Shown: positions 8,653 to 16,406 of the stretch, in pieces
Position numbering within the stretch: the stretch's first letter is position 1
Layout: each line of letters starts with the position of its first letter
DNA from: Verrucomicrobium spinosum
GTDB lineage: Bacteria > Verrucomicrobiota > Verrucomicrobiia > JADLBR01 > JAIBCM01
Direction of reading: 5' to 3'
NCBI GenBank assembly: GCA_020718645.1
Contig: DYRQ01000014.1
Span: 1 to 32,548 of the forward strand
Length of the DNA: 32,548 bases
The notes under the pieces: model-generated
The model's input: only the letters and a program-made list of their open reading frames with translations
Databases searched by the model: none
Told to the model about the DNA's origin: nothing
Program-made: the position numbers and the translations under genes

Positions 8653-10671
8653 ATGGGTTCCATGACAAAAAAACATGCTAGCCTGAGGGTGAAAATCATC
8701 AGCGGCTTTATCTGGGTGTCTGTCGCAATCACCCTGCTTAGCCTGATCAATGCGTGGGGTATCAATAGACTCAAACACCACATAGAAGACATAGGCGGTG
8801 TGCGTGCTCCGGCGGTGGAATCGGTGAGGCAGATTCAGAAAGAGCTGGAGAGTATCCGTGTAGCTCAGCGCACCTTGCTTTCACCCTTGCTCAATCCTGA
8901 GGACAGAGCCCGCCAGTTTACCAATGTCGAGGCTGTCAGGGCGAGGTATCGGACTATCTCCGAAAATTTCAAAAACTATCTCCACGATGATATTGACCGC
9001 GCTGCATGGCAGGAGAGCCAAGCAGCCATTCAAGAATGGGCTCAGGCTAATGACCGCTTTTTCCTGCAAGCCAAAGAACTTGTAGCGATGGATGTCACTA
9101 ACCCGGATGGATTACTCAAGTCTTTGGAAGGTTTTTCTGCCGACCATGCAGATGCTGTTGCCAAAGCCGCCATTCACATCATCGAAAACAAGCATTATGA
9201 AGGGTGTTCTGACCCGACTCAGTGCCGTTTCGGTAAGTGGCTGGCTACTTACAAGACAAGCAACAAGGTGATACAGGCTGTGCTGGCTGGTAGCGTGGAG
9301 CCTCATAATAGTTTTCATGCTGCTGTCAAGGAGATCAAGGAAGCGCTGCAAGTGGGGGATGATGCTAAAGCCAAAATTATTTTTCAGGAAAAAATGAAAC
9401 CTGCAGCCGATAAAACACTCGGTTCGTTTCGAGACACTATCAGTGAGGCCAATAAAGCTCATGTCATATATGCTGAAATGGCTGAATACACGATGAAAGG
9501 CGCCCGTGAGAAGCAACAGGCAGCTTTTGCGGCTTTGGAGAAAGTAGCCCAAGATCAGAGTGCTGACATGAAACAAGAGGCCACCGATGCAAATAGATCC
9601 GGGGAACTGATTGTCATAGCTACTGTGGTTCTGAGCGTGGTGACAGTGGGTGCTGCCATTTTCGTTGGAGTAACGCTCAGTGGAAGTCTCTCGAAGAAGT
9701 TGACAAACATCAGCCAGACCATGGCATCGGCTTCTCTGCAAACAGCGGCTTCTGCAGGTCAAGTAGCCTCCTCCAGCCAAGCTTTGGCCGAGGGCACCAG
9801 TGAGCAGGCGGCTGGACTCGAAGAAACCAGTTCCTCACTCGAGGAAATGGCCAGCATGACCAAGCGGAATTACGAGTTTACAGAGGAGGCGAAAATGGTC
9901 TCCAACCAAACCCGCCAGATGGCCGATCAAGGTGTTCTCGAAATGAACGAGATGGAAGCGGCGATGCAGGCGATTCAGCAATCCAGCAATGACATCTCCA
10001 AGATCTTAAAATCCATAGACGAAATCGCTTTTCAAACCAATATTCTCGCTCTGAACGCTGCCGTCGAGGCCGCTCGTGCAGGCGAGGCCGGCGCTGGATT
10101 TGCTGTTGTGGCCGATGAGGTTCGCACCTTGGCACAAAGAGCCGCTATGGCAGCTCAGGAAACCGCAGCTAAAATCGAGGATGCCACCAAGACGAGCACC
10201 CAAGGCGCAGGTATTTGCACCAAAGTTTCGATCAGCCTCAATAAAATAGTAGAGAACGCACGCAAGCTTGACCACACCATCTCTGAGATCGCCAATGCCT
10301 CCAAAGAGCAAACCCTTGGCATCGAGCAGATCAACGGTGCAGTAGGACAGATGGATAAAGTGGTGCAGTCTATCTCGGCCCAGTCCGAGGAGAGTGCTGC
10401 CGCGGCTGAGGAGCTTAGCGCCCAAGCCCAAGAACTCAAGGTTTCCTCATTCGAATTGCTGCAAGTGATTAATGGGAGTGACGGTCAGATTGGATCGAGT
10501 GGTCGAGGTGGGGATATGCGCAGACCTGCCGTGACCGAGGAGCTGAAACGATCCGCTGCTACTGCTAAGATTCCCCTGCCACCTACCCAAACTCTGTCCC
10601 ACACGAAAACTCACCAAGCCCAATTGCCCGCCCAGACCAAGCCCACGCACGGTCATGATGAATGGGTCTGA
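8653..10671 (+). CDS. Methyl-accepting chemotaxis protein with periplasmic CZB-like zinc motif
   Basis: A 672-residue chemoreceptor. Membrane helix 1 lies at about 12-35 and helix 2 at about 318-342. Between them is a mostly helical periplasmic domain. Inside it, H165, C191 in [10 protein letters not shown], and H218/H222 in PHNSFH match the His-Cys-His-His pattern of the CZB zinc-binding domain, which is normally cytoplasmic and C-terminal. I see no clear HAMP domain after helix 2. The signalling hairpin is intact around residues 455-490 ([29 protein letters not shown]), with long Ser/Ala/Glu-rich helices carrying likely methylation sites. The C-terminus is a Pro/Thr/Gln-rich linker ending HDEWV, which might serve as a CheR/CheB tether. 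No other che gene is in the window. The last 10 bases overlap the next gene. Confidence 0.93.
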   Translation: MGSMTKKHASLRVKIISGFIWVSVAITLLSLINAWGINRLKHHIEDIGGVRAPAVESVRQIQKELESIRVAQRTLLSPLLNPEDRARQFTNVEAVRARYRTISENFKNYLHDDIDRAAWQESQAAIQEWAQANDRFFLQAKELVAMDVTNPDGLLKSLEGFSADHADAVAKAAIHIIENKHYEGCSDPTQCRFGKWLATYKTSNKVIQAVLAGSVEPHNSFHAAVKEIKEALQVGDDAKAKIIFQEKMKPAADKTLGSFRDTISEANKAHVIYAEMAEYTMKGAREKQQAAFAALEKVAQDQSADMKQEATDANRSGELIVIATVVLSVVTVGAAIFVGVTLSGSLSKKLTNISQTMASASLQTAASAGQVASSSQALAEGTSEQAAGLEETSSSLEEMASMTKRNYEFTEEAKMVSNQTRQMADQGVLEMNEMEAAMQAIQQSSNDISKILKSIDEIAFQTNILALNAAVEAARAGEAGAGFAVVADEVRTLAQRAAMAAQETAAKIEDATKTSTQGAGICTKVSISLNKIVENARKLDHTISEIANASKEQTLGIEQINGAVGQMDKVVQSISAQSEESAAAAEELSAQAQELKVSSFELLQVINGSDGQIGSSGRGGDMRRPAVTEELKRSAATAKIPLPPTQTLSHTKTHQAQLPAQTKPTHGHDEWV

Positions 10672-11504
10672 CGGTGCTCGTAGCAGAATCGGCTAGCACT
10701 TGCGTCCTGCACCGGAAACGGGTCAGAACGCAGAAGGCCGAGGCGCTCCGCAATATCTATGAGCGCGAGGGTTTAATCTTTGTCGAGACCACCGCCGAGA
10801 CCTCGGGCTGGACCACTTTTGATATTTACACGCGAGACAGTGTCTCGGCGCAGAAGCTCTGTGCTCAGTTTGGGGGTAGGGTGTTGAGCTGGACTCAGCG
10901 CGATTGGACTCGCAAACAGCGCGAGGCCGAAAAGCCCATGAGGATTGGGAGCCGATTTGTCGTCATCCAGACTGAAGCTCAAGCCAAGCTCAAAGCTTGT
11001 CGTGGTCGAACTCCTCTGATCATCCCACACGCCATGGCATTTGGCACGGGGAGCCATGCTACGACTTGGATGTGTCTCCGGGCGATTTCTGAGCTTCCGG
11101 CAGGAGCCAGATTTCTTGATGTTGGGACAGGTTCAGGCATTTTGGCGATCGCAGCGAGCATTTTAGGCTGGCAGCAAGTGACTGCCATTGACAACGACCC
11201 AGCCTCCATAAAAACAGTCTGCACCAATGCCACGGCTAACGGTGTCGCACTGAAAGCGCGGCTTGGAACATTAGCTAATCTAAAATCCTATCAGCCAGCA
11301 GATTTGGTTGTAGCCAATATTTTGCTCAATCCGCTCATGCAACATGCGCATCAGCTCTTCTCCGTGCTGGCTCCAGGTGGTTGCCTGATCCTCTCAGGCG
11401 TCAAAACTACTAATCAACATGAGTTAATAGAATCATATAAAAATCTAAAATTAATAGACTTGCACAAAAAAGATGGGTGGATCTGTGCTGTCCTACAGCG
11501 CTAG
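10662..11504 (+). CDS. prmA: Ribosomal protein L11 methyltransferase-like (PrmA family)
   Basis: PrmA trimethylates ribosomal protein L11 using SAM. The 280 residues have a divergent N-terminal recognition domain (1-110), then the family's characteristic [10 protein letters not shown] (about 126-135), SAM-binding motif [15 protein letters not shown] (about 152-165), an acidic end to strand 2 (VTAIDNDP), and VANILLNPL, the PrmA version of the substrate-side motif. Length is close to the E. coli enzyme (293). The ATG overlaps the end of the chemoreceptor gene by 10 bases in another frame, so translation may be coupled, although the two functions are unrelated. The 83 bases to marR hold an inverted repeat. 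Confidence 0.87.
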   Translation: MGLTVLVAESASTCVLHRKRVRTQKAEALRNIYEREGLIFVETTAETSGWTTFDIYTRDSVSAQKLCAQFGGRVLSWTQRDWTRKQREAEKPMRIGSRFVVIQTEAQAKLKACRGRTPLIIPHAMAFGTGSHATTWMCLRAISELPAGARFLDVGTGSGILAIAASILGWQQVTAIDNDPASIKTVCTNATANGVALKARLGTLANLKSYQPADLVVANILLNPLMQHAHQLFSVLAPGGCLILSGVKTTNQHELIESYKNLKLIDLHKKDGWICAVLQR

Positions 11505-11539
11505 TGTTTTTCCGCCTAGCTCTGTCAGGTAGAAAACAC
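11505..11539 (+). other. Inverted repeat between prmA-like gene and marR
   Basis: GTGTTTT and AAAACAC arms enclose about 21 bases, with an inner CCT/AGG pair. It lies directly after the prmA-like stop codon and there is no U-run, so it is a poor intrinsic terminator. It could equally be a protein-binding palindrome in front of the MarR gene. Confidence 0.35.
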
Positions 11540-11563
11540 CACTAAAATTGATTTGCGAAAAAA

Positions 11564-11578
11564 ATTAATTAACTTAAT
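11564..11578 (+). promoter_or_regulatory. Candidate MarR autoregulatory operator
   Basis: The AT-rich imperfect palindrome ATTAATTAACTTAAT ends eight bases before the marR start codon at 11587. MarR proteins commonly repress their own promoter through such short palindromes. Assignment rests on position and symmetry only. Confidence 0.35.
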
Positions 11579-11586
11579 GTTCTGCC

Positions 11587-12156
11587 ATGGTCACAACACA
11601 TAACGACAACAGAAAACAAGCCGAAGAATTGGCGGAGATTATTTTGAATCTCCATCGCTCACTCTTGATCAAACTCTCGAGCAAACTCTCGAATGGGAAA
11701 ATATCTATACAACAGTTTACATTGCTCGGTTTCCTCTATCATACCCCCAACCTGACGATGACTCAGCTCGCCAATAAGATGGGGCACACCACTGCTGCCG
11801 CTACCGGTTTGGTGGATCGTCTTCAGGACGCTGGTCTGATCGAACGGACAGGCGAAGCTATGGATCGCCGGAAAAAAATAGTTCGCATTACCAAATCAGG
11901 TCTTTCCGTTTACGAAGGATTGAAAGCAGAGATGGCTGATAATGTCCTGAAAATCTTTACTGCCATCGGTTCTGACGACCAAGCGGCATGGATGCGTATC
12001 TATCGTTACATTCATAAAGAATGTCATACCGTGGATAATGCTGATTTCTACCAAGTGCAGCAAAATAAGCCCACGCTAGTCCACACGGCTCCTGCCGGGT
12101 ATGCCCCTGTGTCTGTTCCTAGCCACGCGGCTTCACCAGAAGCTGCGCTGGCCTGA
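11587..12156 (+). CDS. MarR-family transcriptional regulator
   Basis: A 189-residue winged-helix DNA-binding protein. After an N-terminal dimerisation helix, residues ~45-105 hold the MarR fold: FTLLGFLYHTPNLTMTQLAN, recognition helix HTTAAATGLVDRLQDAGLIER, and the wing AMDRRKKIVRITKSG, where the D-R-R sequence is the conserved wing tip. The C-terminal ~45 residues are extended and probably disordered. The next gene, 45 bases on, is a TolC-type outer-membrane channel, so the regulator probably controls efflux or export together with itself. No inner-membrane pump or adaptor gene is nearby. The start ATG has no Shine-Dalgarno; an AT-rich palindrome lies just before it. Confidence 0.9.
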   Translation: MVTTHNDNRKQAEELAEIILNLHRSLLIKLSSKLSNGKISIQQFTLLGFLYHTPNLTMTQLANKMGHTTAAATGLVDRLQDAGLIERTGEAMDRRKKIVRITKSGLSVYEGLKAEMADNVLKIFTAIGSDDQAAWMRIYRYIHKECHTVDNADFYQVQQNKPTLVHTAPAGYAPVSVPSHAASPEAALA

Positions 12157-12201
12157 TTGTTCAGCCGTTTTACTCAACAGCTGACTCATCGTTGAGCGAT
12201 C

Positions 12202-13839
12202 ATGCGTGCTCGGTTTTTATCCTGTTTAGCTTTAGTGGCAGCGCTCGCTGCTGGCTCTGCTGTTCCCGTGGCTCAAGCTGGCTCAGAGGTTCTGTCGGCT
12301 GGTGTCTCTGCTGATAAGCTCCAGCACGCTTCGTCACAGGCAACGCCTCCTGCCAAGACAACCCCAAATAGCGGCTCAGTCGCCGGCAAGCGACAGTTAA
12401 CACTCGAAGATTGTCTTGATCTGGCGCTCCGCAAAAATGCAGACATCCTGCGGGCCAAGTCGGAAATTGAGAGATCCAAGGGGGTCACGATTGAAACCCG
12501 TGCCGCCGCCCTGCCTCGCCTCTCGCTAGAAAGTCAGCTTGGCACAACGGATGAGTATTTGGTCAGCGCTCGGACGACTTCGGGTCGCCCCCCTGCTGAG
12601 AAGTCATCTTCCTCCTCTGCGTCCAGTGCCACGGGCAATACCACTACCACGGCGCAGACTCGAGTGGTGCCGAATACTGACAAGGCTACCAACGAACAGT
12701 GGGACATCAGTGTCAAGGTAACGAAAACCATCTTTGATGCAGGCGGCACACGAGCCTCGATCGCCATGGCCAAACTCGACGAAGAATCTGCTTTCCTCGA
12801 TTTGCAGGAGACGGTGCAGGAAGTTCTTTTGCAGGTGAAACTCACCTTTAACCAAGTGTTGCTCAACCGCTCGCTCATTACTGTGCAGGAGCAGTCGGTG
12901 AAGCTGCTTGCTGAGGAGTTGGAAAATCAGCGCCGTCGCTTTGAAGCTGGCACAGTGACTCGCTTCAATGTGTTGCGTGCCGAAGTTGCGCTGTCGAACC
13001 AGAAGCCCGAGTTGATCCGCGCCAAAAACAACTATCGCCTCGCCATGCAAGACTTGGCCCGCCTCATCGCAGAGGATCTCGGCCCTGGTATTGCGGCGAC
13101 AGATTTGCCTTTCGAGATTACAGGGCTGCTCAGTGGAGATCGCCAAGAACTCGATCTCCAGAAGGGCATTGCCGATGCGACAGGAACCCGTCCCCTCATC
13201 AAGCGCCTCGACAATACTGTGGCTCGGGAACGAAAATCAAAAACCCGTGCCCTCTCTGGTTACTATCCCACTGTCTCCGCCTACGCCACCTACGGTTACG
13301 AACATGAGGGTTACTCCGAGGATTGGGGCAAGACCGATGGCGGCTACACCGCTGGGGTTCAGGGATCATGGAATATTTTTGATGGGCTGGAAACCAAGGG
13401 GCAAGTGGATCAGGCGCATGCTCGCATTATGTCCGCCATGACCCATCTCGAGGATGAAAAACGCAAGGCGGAAATTGATGTTCGCCAAGCTTACTCCAGC
13501 TATCTCGAAGCGCTGGAACTCATGGAATCCCAAGCCAAGACGGTGGAGCAAGCAGAGGAGAGTCTCCGCCTCGCCCAGAGTCGTTTCGATGCTGGAGCCG
13601 GCACGCAGATCGAAGTGCTCGATGCTCAGGTGGCGCTCACCACGGCTCGCAGCACCGAACTGCAATCGCGTCACGATTACCAGAAGGCTCTAGCTGAATT
13701 CCATAGGGCAAGCGGCGGGGATTTTGTTTTCAAGAGAATTGCTGATACCCCCAAAGCACAGCCTGCCCAGATACCCTCTCAGCCAGACTCTCCTGCTACC
13801 AAGAGCCAGTCGCCCCAAGCACCCACGAAGCAGGAGTAA
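12202..13839 (+). CDS. TolC-family outer-membrane efflux protein
   Basis: A 545-residue precursor with a signal peptide (MRARFLSCLALVAALAAGSAVPVAQA) and the two tandem outer-membrane-efflux-protein repeats. The first begins at LTLEDCLDLALRKNADILRA (about 65-85), the second ends near the AGAGTQIEVLDAQVALTTARS block, a hallmark of the long periplasmic helices of TolC. A first copy of the same motif is AGTVTRFNVLRAEVALSNQ. A Ser/Thr-rich insert (about 132-155) probably forms an extracellular loop. The C-terminus is a Pro/Gln/Ser-rich tail of about 30 residues. Products of this family form trimers connecting inner-membrane transporters to the exterior. No partner transporter is encoded here. A small hairpin (CTCAAC...GTTGAG) lies just before the start. 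Confidence 0.93.
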   Translation: MRARFLSCLALVAALAAGSAVPVAQAGSEVLSAGVSADKLQHASSQATPPAKTTPNSGSVAGKRQLTLEDCLDLALRKNADILRAKSEIERSKGVTIETRAAALPRLSLESQLGTTDEYLVSARTTSGRPPAEKSSSSSASSATGNTTTTAQTRVVPNTDKATNEQWDISVKVTKTIFDAGGTRASIAMAKLDEESAFLDLQETVQEVLLQVKLTFNQVLLNRSLITVQEQSVKLLAEELENQRRRFEAGTVTRFNVLRAEVALSNQKPELIRAKNNYRLAMQDLARLIAEDLGPGIAATDLPFEITGLLSGDRQELDLQKGIADATGTRPLIKRLDNTVARERKSKTRALSGYYPTVSAYATYGYEHEGYSEDWGKTDGGYTAGVQGSWNIFDGLETKGQVDQAHARIMSAMTHLEDEKRKAEIDVRQAYSSYLEALELMESQAKTVEQAEESLRLAQSRFDAGAGTQIEVLDAQVALTTARSTELQSRHDYQKALAEFHRASGGDFVFKRIADTPKAQPAQIPSQPDSPATKSQSPQAPTKQE

Positions 13840-13847
13840 TACAGCAC

Positions 13848-14603
13848 ATGGGCGAAGGTCTTCCGTCAAATTTTGGACTGATCATTGTGCCCACTTATGG
13901 TGAGGCGGCTTCTTTGCCGAGGTTTCTCGATCGTTTAGGCACGGCGGCACCCCCTGCGCATGTTCTGATTGTAGATGATGACTCTGGCGATGGCACACCA
14001 GATATTATCACCTCGCACCCCCAGTATGGTTCTGCCATCCACCTGCTAGCGAGGCCAAGCAAACTCGGTCTTGGCACGGCCTATATCGAAGGATTTCGCT
14101 GGGCTTTAGCTAGGGATTATTCTTGGGTGTGCGAGATGGATGCTGATCTCTCTCATTCACCTGGCGAGCTAGGCAAGCTCCTCTCCCGCCTCAACCAAGG
14201 TGCTGAACTCGTGCTGGGCTCCCGTTATCTGAACGGGGTGCGCGTGTTGAACTGGCCGGTGGAACGCCTTTTAATCAGCCTCTTTGCTGCCGCCTATGTC
14301 CGGGCATGCACAGGCATGCCATTTACCGATCCGACAGGCGGGTTCCGTATCTACCGGAGAGAGCTGTTGGAGCGGCTCAATCTGGATGCTATCCTCTCGA
14401 ACGGTTACGCCTTCCAGATTGAGATGCTGTTTGAGGCATGGAAGTCAGGGACATCAATCGTGGAAGTTCCCATCACCTTCCGCGACCGCGTGAATGGCAC
14501 TTCCAAAATGTCGAGAGCCATTGCTCTGGAAGCTGCTTGGCGCACTGCGAGCCTCTGCCTGAGAAGGTGGGGACGGAGAGAGGTGTTGACGAATAGTGTC
14601 TAG
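13848..14603 (+). CDS. Polyprenol-phosphate mannosyltransferase (GT2, Dpm1-like)
   Basis: This family transfers mannose (or a related sugar) from GDP-mannose to a polyprenyl-phosphate carrier on the cytoplasmic side of the membrane. The 251 residues show the GT2 fold: IIVPTYGEAASLPRFLDRL, VLIVDDDSGDGTPDII (about 39-54), KLGLGTAYIEGFRWAL, and the metal-binding DAD at 98-100 in CEMDADLSHSPGEL. SRYLNGVRVLNWP and FTDPTGGFRIYRRELLE are the usual downstream Dpm1 blocks. No C-terminal membrane helices, so it is the short soluble form. It starts nine bases after the TolC-like stop and is probably co-transcribed; AGGAG lies 12 bases before the ATG, farther than usual. The lipid-linked sugar could feed the STT3-like GT-C protein at 23586-26192 (inference). 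Confidence 0.88.
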   Translation: MGEGLPSNFGLIIVPTYGEAASLPRFLDRLGTAAPPAHVLIVDDDSGDGTPDIITSHPQYGSAIHLLARPSKLGLGTAYIEGFRWALARDYSWVCEMDADLSHSPGELGKLLSRLNQGAELVLGSRYLNGVRVLNWPVERLLISLFAAAYVRACTGMPFTDPTGGFRIYRRELLERLNLDAILSNGYAFQIEMLFEAWKSGTSIVEVPITFRDRVNGTSKMSRAIALEAAWRTASLCLRRWGRREVLTNSV

Positions 14604-14673
14604 GTCAGGACAGCGCCGTTTGCTAAATTCGGTTGCCGAGAAAACAATGGGACGCGCTCAGTAAGAGGGCGGT

Positions 14674-15411
14674 TCATTTCAGCCCGAGCACATCCTGCAT
14701 GTCGTAGAGACCAGGGCTGGCTGTGATGGCCCAGTGTGCTGCGCGGAGGGCACCTCGCGCGAAGGTTTCGCGGGACGATGCCTTGTGTGTGAGTTCCACG
14801 CGCTCGCCTTGGGCGGCGTAAATCACGGTATGATCGCCCACCACATCGCCGCCGCGCACAGCGTGCATGCCCACTTCCCTCTGGGAACGCTCGCCCACGA
14901 TGCCGTGCCGTCCGTGTTGCACATCGTTGTTGTATTGCAAGTCGCGGACTTCGCACAGGATTTCAGCCAAGCGTTTGGCGGTGCCGCTCGGGGCATCTTT
15001 TTTGAGGTTGTGGTGCATCTCGACCACTTCGAGATCAAAGTCAGATCCGAGGATTTCAGCAGCCTTGCGAGTGAGCCAGAACAGGGTGTTGACCCCGACA
15101 GAATAATTGGGAGCAAACACCGTAGGCACCTTCGAGGCGTGACACCGGATAGCAGCGAGTTCCTCATCGCTGTGGCCTGTGGTGCCGATGACGAGGGCTT
15201 TATCCTGAGCCGCGCAGAGTTCCGCAACCTGTGCAGTGACAGCGTGCGAACTGAAATCAATGACAGCTTGAACGCGAGAGAGACCAGCGACGAGGTCGTC
15301 CCCTTGGTCAAGCGAAGAGACAAGGTCGAAACCCATCTCAGGAGCTAGGCGGCAGAGAGTCTGCCCCATACGCCCCTTGGCGCCGACGATAGCAAGCGCG
15401 GGTGCGCTCAC
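14674..15411 (-). CDS. dapB: 4-hydroxy-tetrahydrodipicolinate reductase
   Basis: DapB reduces the product of DapA with NAD(P)H in the diaminopimelate/lysine pathway, in the cytoplasm. The 245 residues contain the dinucleotide-binding GAKGRMG (10-16), VIGTTGHSDEEL, FAPNYSVGVNTLFWL, and the catalytic block VVEMHHNLKKDAPSGTA with the His-His pair at 133-134 and the substrate-binding lysine just after. The start is GTG: its first bases overlap the dapA stop as GTGA, a tight coupling that supports this choice. It is convergent with the mannosyltransferase gene; the 70 bases between show no clear terminator. Length fits the family. Confidence 0.95.
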   Translation of the reverse strand: MSAPALAIVGAKGRMGQTLCRLAPEMGFDLVSSLDQGDDLVAGLSRVQAVIDFSSHAVTAQVAELCAAQDKALVIGTTGHSDEELAAIRCHASKVPTVFAPNYSVGVNTLFWLTRKAAEILGSDFDLEVVEMHHNLKKDAPSGTAKRLAEILCEVRDLQYNNDVQHGRHGIVGERSQREVGMHAVRGGDVVGDHTVIYAAQGERVELTHKASSRETFARGALRAAHWAITASPGLYDMQDVLGLK

Positions 15412-16286
15412 AGCCAGCCCCCATCGTTCAATGTCGCCTCAAGCTTGTCGCGGTTATCCTTGGACATAGGCACCATAGGCAGACGGTATTCTTCCATGAT
15501 CCAGCCGCGCATGGCTAGAGCCGCTTTGACGGGGATTGGATTGGTCTCGATGAAAAGGTCGCGGAAGAGGTGATCCATTTTGGCGTGGAGAGACCAAGCT
15601 GAATCGGCGTTGCCCGTCAGGAAATGGCGAACCATGTCCGACACTTCTTTGGGTAGGAGGTTGGAGGCCACGCTGACCACTCCGACAGCACCGTCGCGCA
15701 TGAAAGGGAGGGTCAGGCCATCGTCACCCGAGAGGATCGTGAACGAGGACGGCACCACGCCGATCAGTTGTTTGACGCGTTCCAAGCGTCCGCCGGCTTC
15801 TTTGATGCAGACGATATTTTCCGGACAATCAGCAGCGAGGCGTGCCACGGTATCAATGGCAATCTCAATGACGCACCTGCCTGGGATGCTGTAGAGGATC
15901 AGAGGCAGGTCAGTGCTTTCGGCGATGGCTTTGAAATGTTGGTAGAGGCCTTCTTGGGTCGGCTTGTTGTAGTAGGGAGCCACTTGCAGGGAGCCGTCAG
16001 CGCCAGCGCGTTCGGCGGCTTGGGTGAGCTGGATAGCCTCGTCCGTGCAGTTGGAGCCAGTTCCTGCGATGACTTGGCAGCGACCGTTGGCCACCTTGAC
16101 GCAAAGCTCGATCACGCGGATATGCTCGTCGTGGCTCAGGGTGGCCGACTCGCCAGTAGTGCCGACTGGCACAATGCCATCCACACCACCTTCGATCTGC
16201 TTTTCTATGAGGAACTCGAGGGCTTCGGTGTCTATGCGCCCGTCGCTGAACGGCGTGACCAATGCTGTGTAAGTGCCTTTGAACAT
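15408..16286 (-). CDS. dapA: 4-hydroxy-tetrahydrodipicolinate synthase
   Basis: DapA condenses pyruvate with aspartate semialdehyde, the first committed step to diaminopimelate and lysine. The 292-residue TIM-barrel protein shows GIVPVGTTGESATL (38-51, with the Thr pair that helps catalysis), YYNKPTQEGLYQHF, the catalytic tyrosine in LYSIPGRC (about 132) and the Schiff-base lysine 162 in VCIKEAGG. ILSGDDGLTLPFM follows, as expected. Length matches the E. coli enzyme (292). It overlaps dapB by four bases (GTGA), so the two form an operon. No Shine-Dalgarno is present; a promoter candidate sits so close to the ATG that the mRNA may be leaderless. Confidence 0.96.
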   Translation of the reverse strand: MFKGTYTALVTPFSDGRIDTEALEFLIEKQIEGGVDGIVPVGTTGESATLSHDEHIRVIELCVKVANGRCQVIAGTGSNCTDEAIQLTQAAERAGADGSLQVAPYYNKPTQEGLYQHFKAIAESTDLPLILYSIPGRCVIEIAIDTVARLAADCPENIVCIKEAGGRLERVKQLIGVVPSSFTILSGDDGLTLPFMRDGAVGVVSVASNLLPKEVSDMVRHFLTGNADSAWSLHAKMDHLFRDLFIETNPIPVKAALAMRGWIMEEYRLPMVPMSKDNRDKLEATLNDGGWL

Positions 16287-16292
16287 GGCGAC

Positions 16293-16320
16293 ATGCTACA
16301 GCATCGGCGGCGTTTGGCAA
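16293..16320 (-). promoter_or_regulatory. Candidate promoter of dapAB
   Basis: On the minus strand TTGCCA (16320-16315) and TAGCAT (16298-16293) are spaced by 16 bases. The -10 ends six bases before the dapA ATG, so transcription would begin at or next to the start codon. Pattern match only. Confidence 0.3.
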
Positions 16321-16406
16321 AGCTAGATTCGAGGTTTTTGGCGAACACAGCCCATCCCGTCGGTATCCCTCCGGGCAGCGATCTCATGAGGAGACGCGGA
16401 GCGGGA

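Noticed and set aside
11505-11539. Intrinsic terminator after the prmA-like gene
   Set aside because: The stem is AT-rich with a large loop and is not followed by a U-run.
14734-15348. 204-residue plus-strand ORF over dapB
   Set aside because: Shadow of dapB; His/Ala/Val-rich and no start signal or family.
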